Assembly (NCBI GenBank): GCA_963576725.1 | Contig: OY755247.1 | Location: 18,292,526-18,356,525, forward strand | DNA: 64,000 nucleotides | DNA from: Azorinus chamasolen | Taxonomy: Eukaryota > Mollusca > Bivalvia > Cardiida > Solecurtidae | Reading direction: 5' to 3' | In this document: positions 59,746-64,000 of the stretch, one piece after another | Layout of the letters: each line of letters begins with the position of its first letter | How positions within the stretch are numbered: the first letter of the stretch is position 1 | The notes under the pieces: generated by a model | Database searches by the model: none | The model's input: only the letters and a program-made list of their open reading frames with translations | What the model was told of the DNA's origin: nothing | Translations under genes and position numbers: made by a program

Positions 59746-60061
59746 CGATAACTAATGCGCTTATTCTTAATACCTATACCTAAACATTTTCTTTTATAAA
59801 TGGCACGTGGATATCCGAAATGCTGATCTCCCTTAAAAATGGACTCGGCGAACCCGTGACCCGTCAGACCTAGTTGTTTGACTATATAACGAAATATTGA
59901 AGGTGGAACGTTGTAGACAGTTTAGAAAGTAAAGAAACATATCTATCAAATTCTATTAGCAAACAGAGCAGATCCTGATCAGACGGCTCCTCTAGGAGCC
60001 GTCTAATCTGGGTCTACTGTGTTTGCATATGCGTGAAAACACGTTTATATGAAGGAAAGGG

Positions 60062-60541
60062 TTAAACATTTCCCTTATACTGTACTGGTGCCTTTGACGC
60101 CTCTGTAAATGTTACTTTTTGAAACCATATGATAAATAGATCATAGAGAAAAAAGCTCTATTAATCACAGTGGTTTCAAAACTACACAATTCTATAGTTT
60201 TCATTTTTGCTTGTAAACACTTCTTTTCAGTAGATTTATTCAAAGTTGTTGTGTCTAAAAGTAGAATTTAAATCACTCCCTCCTAGACTATTTTAGACCC
60301 CAACCTCTTTGAATTAATCTACCGAAAAGGAGCATTAACTATAGAAAATGTGTAGTTTTGAAACCATTGTGATAAATAGAGCTTTTTTCTCTATGATCTA
60401 TTTATCATATGGTTTCAAAAAGTAACATTTACAGAGGCGTCAAAGGCACCAGTACAGTATAAGGGAAATATTTATCATAATAGTTTCAAATAATGGGTTT
60501 TACAGAGGCGCAAAAAGGCGTCAGTAGGAGAGAATGAGATA
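60062..60541. mobile_element. inverted pair of T1 elements plus an extra T1 end
   Basis: A plus T1 (60062-60271) and a minus T1 (60268 on) share TTAA. Arms 60066-60200 and 60345-60470 are near-identical in inverted order (TTTCCCTTATACTGTACTGG / CCAGTACAGTATAAGGGAAA), including the private apex CTATGATCTATTTATC. A further minus T1 end (GTTTTACAGAGGCGCAAAAAG .. GTAGGAGAGAATGAG) follows at 60470-60541. Confidence 0.75.
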
Positions 60542-60599
60542 AGGGAACGGTTTAAGTAGCTTGTGGTCTACATTTACAAAAGGAAACTTGTGCAATTTA

Positions 60600-60790
60600 A
60601 ATACTTGAAACTCTTTTGGTGTCAAATATTTTTCGTCTGCACCCACTGTCGTCTGCTTCAGGTTCATGGCGGTGTTTCCTTAAAATTTCTTCTTAAAAAC
60701 ATAATTGGGGTATCAAAAAGTTTGGATCCTGATGAGGCGCCAAGTAAGTCGGCTTCTCATCTGGGTCCAGTATGTTTGCAAATGTAATCA
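60600..60790 (-). mobile_element. T4/T6 element
   Basis: AAACTCTTTTGGTGTCAAAT, CACCCACTGTCGTCTGCTTC, core GTTTGGATCCTGATGAGGCG / CTTCTCATCTGGGTCC, TTTGCAAATGTAATC. Confidence 0.65.
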
Positions 60791-60933
60791 CATACATGTA
60801 TTCGCCTACTGTTGACGGCCCTATAGGAGTCATTATACGATACCAGTTAAATATCGGGTACGCTCGTGCCCTATATTAATTTAACACTTCCCCTACAAAG
60901 TACGCCCCGAGTGCATTGCATTTGCAAACCGGG

Positions 60934-61164
60934 TTAACCGTTCACTCCATAAATACGCCTTTTTATGTCTGTGCAAACAGAGGAGACACAGATCAGATAT
61001 AGGAGCCGTCTGATCAGGGTCTGCTCCGTTTGCTCATGAAATAATATTGATACGATACTAGTTTCTGCCATTAACAAAATTTCCTGTGTGCACATGTATC
61101 ATTATAAATAAAATAATAAATATTCATTATTTCTTACATGAATAATCATGGAGTAAAGGGTTAA
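60934..61164 (+). mobile_element. T2a TTAA MITE
   Basis: TTAACCGTTCACTCCATAAA to AATCATGGAGTAAAGGGTTAA. The left arm is shortened: GACACAGATCAGATATAGG then GAGCCGTCTGATCAGGG. Confidence 0.85.
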
Positions 61165-61411
61165 GCCTAGCAATTCATCATGATCATGTTTCCCAGTCAG
61201 TCAAAAGTTTATCAAAAGTCTGGATAAATAGAAAGAAGGTAGAAATGGCAAACCGATCGGAGATTAGACAGACCTCAATTTTACTGTAGGACAATGGTTA
61301 CGCAATATAATAATGTTCTTATCCATGCAGATCAATGCGCACATATTTCACCCCGTTACTAATGTAAATAGAAATCAACACAAACGAAAATTCTACATGG
61401 CGTATGTCAAT
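61165..61411. other. no recognisable feature
   Basis: Unassigned sequence. Confidence 0.3.
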
Positions 61412-61560
61412 GAATCCTTTACATCATAATGAACTTTCATTGAAGAAATAATGACATCATGAATACTAATTAGCTGAAATATTATAACAGCAGGTGACAA
61501 GAGAATTTAGGCCATGCCATAAACACGTCTGTATAAGTCAACAAGCAAACAAGGCGTTTA
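61412..61560 (-). mobile_element. T2a half element
   Basis: AATCCTTTACATCATAATGA, GAAATAATGACATCATGAAT, AAGCAAACAAGGCG. Confidence 0.5.
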
Positions 61561-61593
61561 TGACGTAAGGGGTGCCCGATTGGGTTCGCTCTG

Positions 61594-61663
61594 TATTGTT
61601 GTTGATATGGCCCATTTGGTTTCCAGTCTATTGTTGTTGATATGGCCCATTTGGTTTCCGGCC
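61594..61663 (+). repeat. 35-bp tandem repeat, two copies
   Basis: TATTGTTGTTGATATGGCCC ATTTGGTTTCC at 61594 and 61629, nearly identical. Confidence 0.9.
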
Positions 61664-61682
61664 TTTTCCCATTGTTACCACA

Positions 61683-61790
61683 TTAACCCTTTCGATGCCA
61701 GCATTGTCGTCTGCTGGGCATAGTTTCGCTAATTTTTAGCGTAAGTGTGTGCTTTTCTTCCATTTTCTTTATAAAACAGTAAACAGAGTC
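61683..61790 (+). mobile_element. T4 left part
   Basis: TTAACCCTTTCGATGCCAGC, TTGTCGTCTGCTGGGCAT, TTCTTCCATTTTCTTTATAA. The hairpin is absent. Confidence 0.55.
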
Positions 61791-61900
61791 AGGGGTACAG
61801 ATAAGGGGGTTATTGAGGTATTTACACAATTAAAATTGTGGAAAAAGCAATTGTTTTCCAAATAAATGAGTAACACAAAACAAATAAATATAGCAAAAAG

Positions 61901-63832
61901 CAACAAGAGTACCGCATACGGTACATAATACGCCCACTTGCAAACTTTCTCTGATTCAACATGCCTTATAAGTGTTGAATTTTCTAATCTGTGCTTCAGA
62001 TCTTGATTTCCATATTAAGGTGATATTATTTTTTTATAAAAAAAAAATGATGTGAATATCTTATTAAATAAAAAAAGGTACAGTTAATCCTCATTTTTGC
62101 AGATTTGTAAAGTGCAACGGCCATAACTCTGTAAAGACAAACAGAATGAACCTCAAAATAAACTCAGCTTCAAATTTTGTTGCTTAAAACATTTGTTTTA
62201 AGTTTCATTTATATCATTTTAATAGTTTTCCCAGAAAACAAAAGACAAACTAAAAGTTGACCGACCAACAAAGCAACGAACACACGGTTTTCAAGGACCA
62301 TAACTTTAGAATAAAATGACATATCAAAACCCCCGCAATATATGTGAAAATTCACATTGAGGTTTAACCATATAAAAAATTGAAGTAAATATCATTTCAA
62401 ATGAAAAAGTTATGGCTATCCTCATATTTGCATAGATTTGCATTATTTTTTAAGTGCAAGGGCCATAACTCCGAAACAACAAATCAAATGATCCTCAGAC
62501 TCGACTTAGCTTCAGGTCTTGATGCATTAAACATGTGTATGAAGTTTCATAAATATCTGTCAAACTGTTTTGGCAGAAAACAGCGGACAAACTATTTGCA
62601 TATATTTGCATTTTTTAAGTAAAAGGGCCATAACTCCGAAACGAAAAATCAAATAAACCTCAAAATCGACTCAGCTTCAGATCTTGATGCATTAAACATT
62701 TTTATGAAGTTTCATTAATATCTCTCAAATTGTTTTCCCAGAAAACAGCGGACAAACTATTTGCATTATTTTTTAAGGACAAGGGCCATAACTCTGAAAC
62801 GAAAAATCAAATGATCCTCAGAATCAATTCAGTTTCAGATCTTGATGCATTAAACATTTGTGTGAAATTTCATTAATATCTCTCAAATAGTTTTCCCAGA
62901 AAACAGCGGACAAACTTTTTGCATATTTTTTAAGGACAAGGGCCATAACTCTGAAATGAAAAATCAAATGAACCTCAGAATCAACTCAGCTTCAGATCTT
63001 GAAGCATTAAACATTTGTGTGAAGTTTCATTAATATCTGTCAAATAGTTTTCCCAGAAAACAGCGGACACACTATTTGCATTATATTTTAAGGACAAGGG
63101 CCATAACTCTGAAACTAAAAATCAAATGATCCTCAGAATCAATTCAGTTTCAGATCTTGATGCATTAAACATGTGTGTGAAGTTTCATTAATATCTCTCA
63201 AATAGTTTTCCCAGAAAACAGCGGACAAACTATTTGCATGTATTTGCATTATTTTTAAGTAAAAGGGCCATAACTCCGAAACGACAAATCAAATGAACCC
63301 CAGAATCGACTCAGCTTCAGATCTTGATGCATTAAACATTTGTTTGAAGTTTCATTAATATCTCTCAGTTAGCTTTCCCAGAAAACAGCGGACAAACTAT
63401 TTGCATGTATTTGCATTATTTTTTAAGTAAAAGGGCCATAACTCCGAAACGACAAATCAAATGAACCTCAGAATCGACTCAGCTTCAGATTTTGATGCAT
63501 TAAACATTTGTTTGAAGTTTCATTAATATCTCTCAAATAGTTTTCCCAGAAAACAGCGGACAAACTATTTGCATATTTTTAAGGACAAGGGCCATAACTC
63601 TGAAATGAAAAATCAAATGAACCTCAGAATCAACTCAGCTTCAGATCTTGATGCGTTTAACATTTGTGTGAAGTTTCATTAATATCTGTCAAATAGTTTT
63701 CCCAGAAAACAGCGGACAAACAAAATGTTGACGGACGAACGAACGAACGAACGAACGAAAGAATGAACGAACGAACAGACGGACGGACAGGGTCACGACA
63801 ATATACGACCACCTTTATTAGGTGGGCGTATA
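61901..63832 (+). mobile_element. HEL3: tandem-array element with 3' hairpin (Helentron/pearl-like)
   Basis: Starts ACAAGAGTACCGCATACGG with AATACGCCCACTTG just inside. About 10 units of 154-168 bp carry GGGCCATAACTCCGAAAC, GACTCAGCTTCAGATCTTGA, GTGTGAAGTTTCATTAATA and TTCCCAGAAAACAGCGGACA. An ACGA/ACGG microsatellite follows (63730-63790) and the terminal hairpin CCACCTTTATTAGGTGG, ending GGGCGTATAA, which is complementary to the 5' ATACGCCCAC. Early units (62100-62400) are more divergent than late ones. No ORF of note. Confidence 0.75.
63728..63792 (+). repeat. (ACGA)n/(ACGG)n microsatellite in HEL3
   Basis: GACGAACGAACGAACG, then GAACGAACAGACGGACGG directly before the 3' hairpin. Confidence 0.9.
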
Positions 63833-63971
63833 AAAACAAATTAGAATACCAAATAATACCCAATTACGAATATTGCCAATACCCAATAAAAATTGCAAAT
63901 ACTCAATTCTGTAAAAAATCAAGGGGTAAATACCCAATTGCATCAAAACCTTATCTGTAACCCTGCAGAGT

Positions 63972-64000
63972 GTCAAACAGTTTGGATCCTGATGGGACAC
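63972..64000 (-). mobile_element. T4 core, cut by window end
   Basis: TCAAACAGTTTGGATCCTGA TGGGACAC: one arm of a T4 hairpin. Confidence 0.5.

Larger units (their letters stand above)
59138..59882 (+). mobile_element. element V: 745-bp inverted-repeat element with two convergent tRNA-like units
   Basis: Ends GTCAAACAACTAGGTCTGAC and its complement (59138, 59882), flanked by TATA on both sides inside T2b. Inverted homology continues through GCCGAGTCCATTTTTTAGGG and GATCAGCATT, about 70-80 bp in all. Inside are two blocks with Pol III-type A and B boxes, one on each strand, facing inward. No ORF. A truncated relative lies at 33105-33728. I do not recognise a published family. Confidence 0.8.
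59083..60065 (-). mobile_element. T2b element split by element V
   Basis: CCAAATTTCAATACCTACAT, ATTCATTAACAAAATAGG left of V; AACGAAATATTGAAGGTGG, core GATCCTGATCAGACGGCTCC / GGAGCCGTCTAATCTGGG and ATATGAAGGAAAGGGTTAA right of it. The left CCC end is lost. Confidence 0.8.

Overview
This 64 kb window looks like a piece of intergenic or intronic DNA from a marine or freshwater invertebrate, most likely a bivalve mollusc. That is an inference from AT-rich sequence saturated with short inverted-repeat elements, tRNA-derived SINEs with a mollusc-type conserved domain, and tandem-array elements ending in ACGG-type microsatellites like the oyster 'pearl' elements. There is a 200-base assembly gap at 49232-49431. 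I find no intact protein-coding gene. The only recognisable protein trace is the C-terminal end of a non-LTR retrotransposon reverse transcriptase at about 58150-58505.

Most of the window is built from non-autonomous elements. I use working names. (1) TTAA families with CCC...GGG ends, as in the piggyBac superfamily: T1 (ends CCCATTCCCTCAT, hairpin with ATTTGCTCC), T2a (CCCTTTACTCCAT), T2b (CCCTTTCCCTCAT), T3 (CCCTTCGCTTGC), T4 (CCCTTTCGCTGCC, core GGATCCAGATGAGACG), T5 (CCCGTTTGCTCCC), T6 (CTCTTTTGGCGCC), T7 and T8. (2) TA-flanked pogo/Tigger-like families with CAGTNNAACC ends (Pg-a to Pg-g) that share one hairpin core but have different termini. (3) A hAT-like family H (CAGAGNTCCAGATAA ends). 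(4) A near-perfect palindrome family D (GGGTCCATGCTTATAA). (5) Three large elements (HEL1-3) with a 5' ACAAG start, an array of 140-165 bp repeats, a GAC-rich microsatellite and a 3' terminal hairpin, which fits Helentron/HINE/pearl-type elements. (6) A 745 bp inverted-repeat element (V) carrying two convergent tRNA-like units. (7) SINE copies and several minisatellites.

Layout: 1-11.4 kb is dense in T1/T2/T4/Pg elements; 11.4-12.5 kb is HEL1; 12.5-24.7 kb is more T1/T2/Pg/T6/T7 with one SINE; 24.8-25.5 kb is a 23-bp minisatellite; 26.7-27.2 kb is a Pg-f element with a 60-bp internal expansion; 27.7-30.2 kb is a T5 element split by HEL2; 31.2-35.5 kb holds a roughly 1.5 kb direct duplication whose copies are separated by a truncated V element; 36-46 kb is a nest of Pg, T2, T3, T5 and H; 47.2-47.6 kb is a tandem array of half-hairpin cores; 49.4-50.2 kb is a fourth tandem array next to the gap; 53.3-54.8 kb is a 27/80-bp minisatellite; 55-61 kb includes an element V nested in T2b; 61.9-63.8 kb is HEL3.

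Nothing here works as an operon or pathway. The biological interest is in the transposons: shared hairpin cores moving between families with unrelated ends, a conserved single mismatch that gives each hairpin a polarity, paired changes in both arms, repeated use of TTAA sites inside other elements, and the architecture of elements V and HEL. Strand '+' for a palindromic family is a convention: T1 '+' has the CTGTAAAAGTCAC arm first; T2, T3 and T4 '+' have the CCCAGAT or TCCAGAT arm first.
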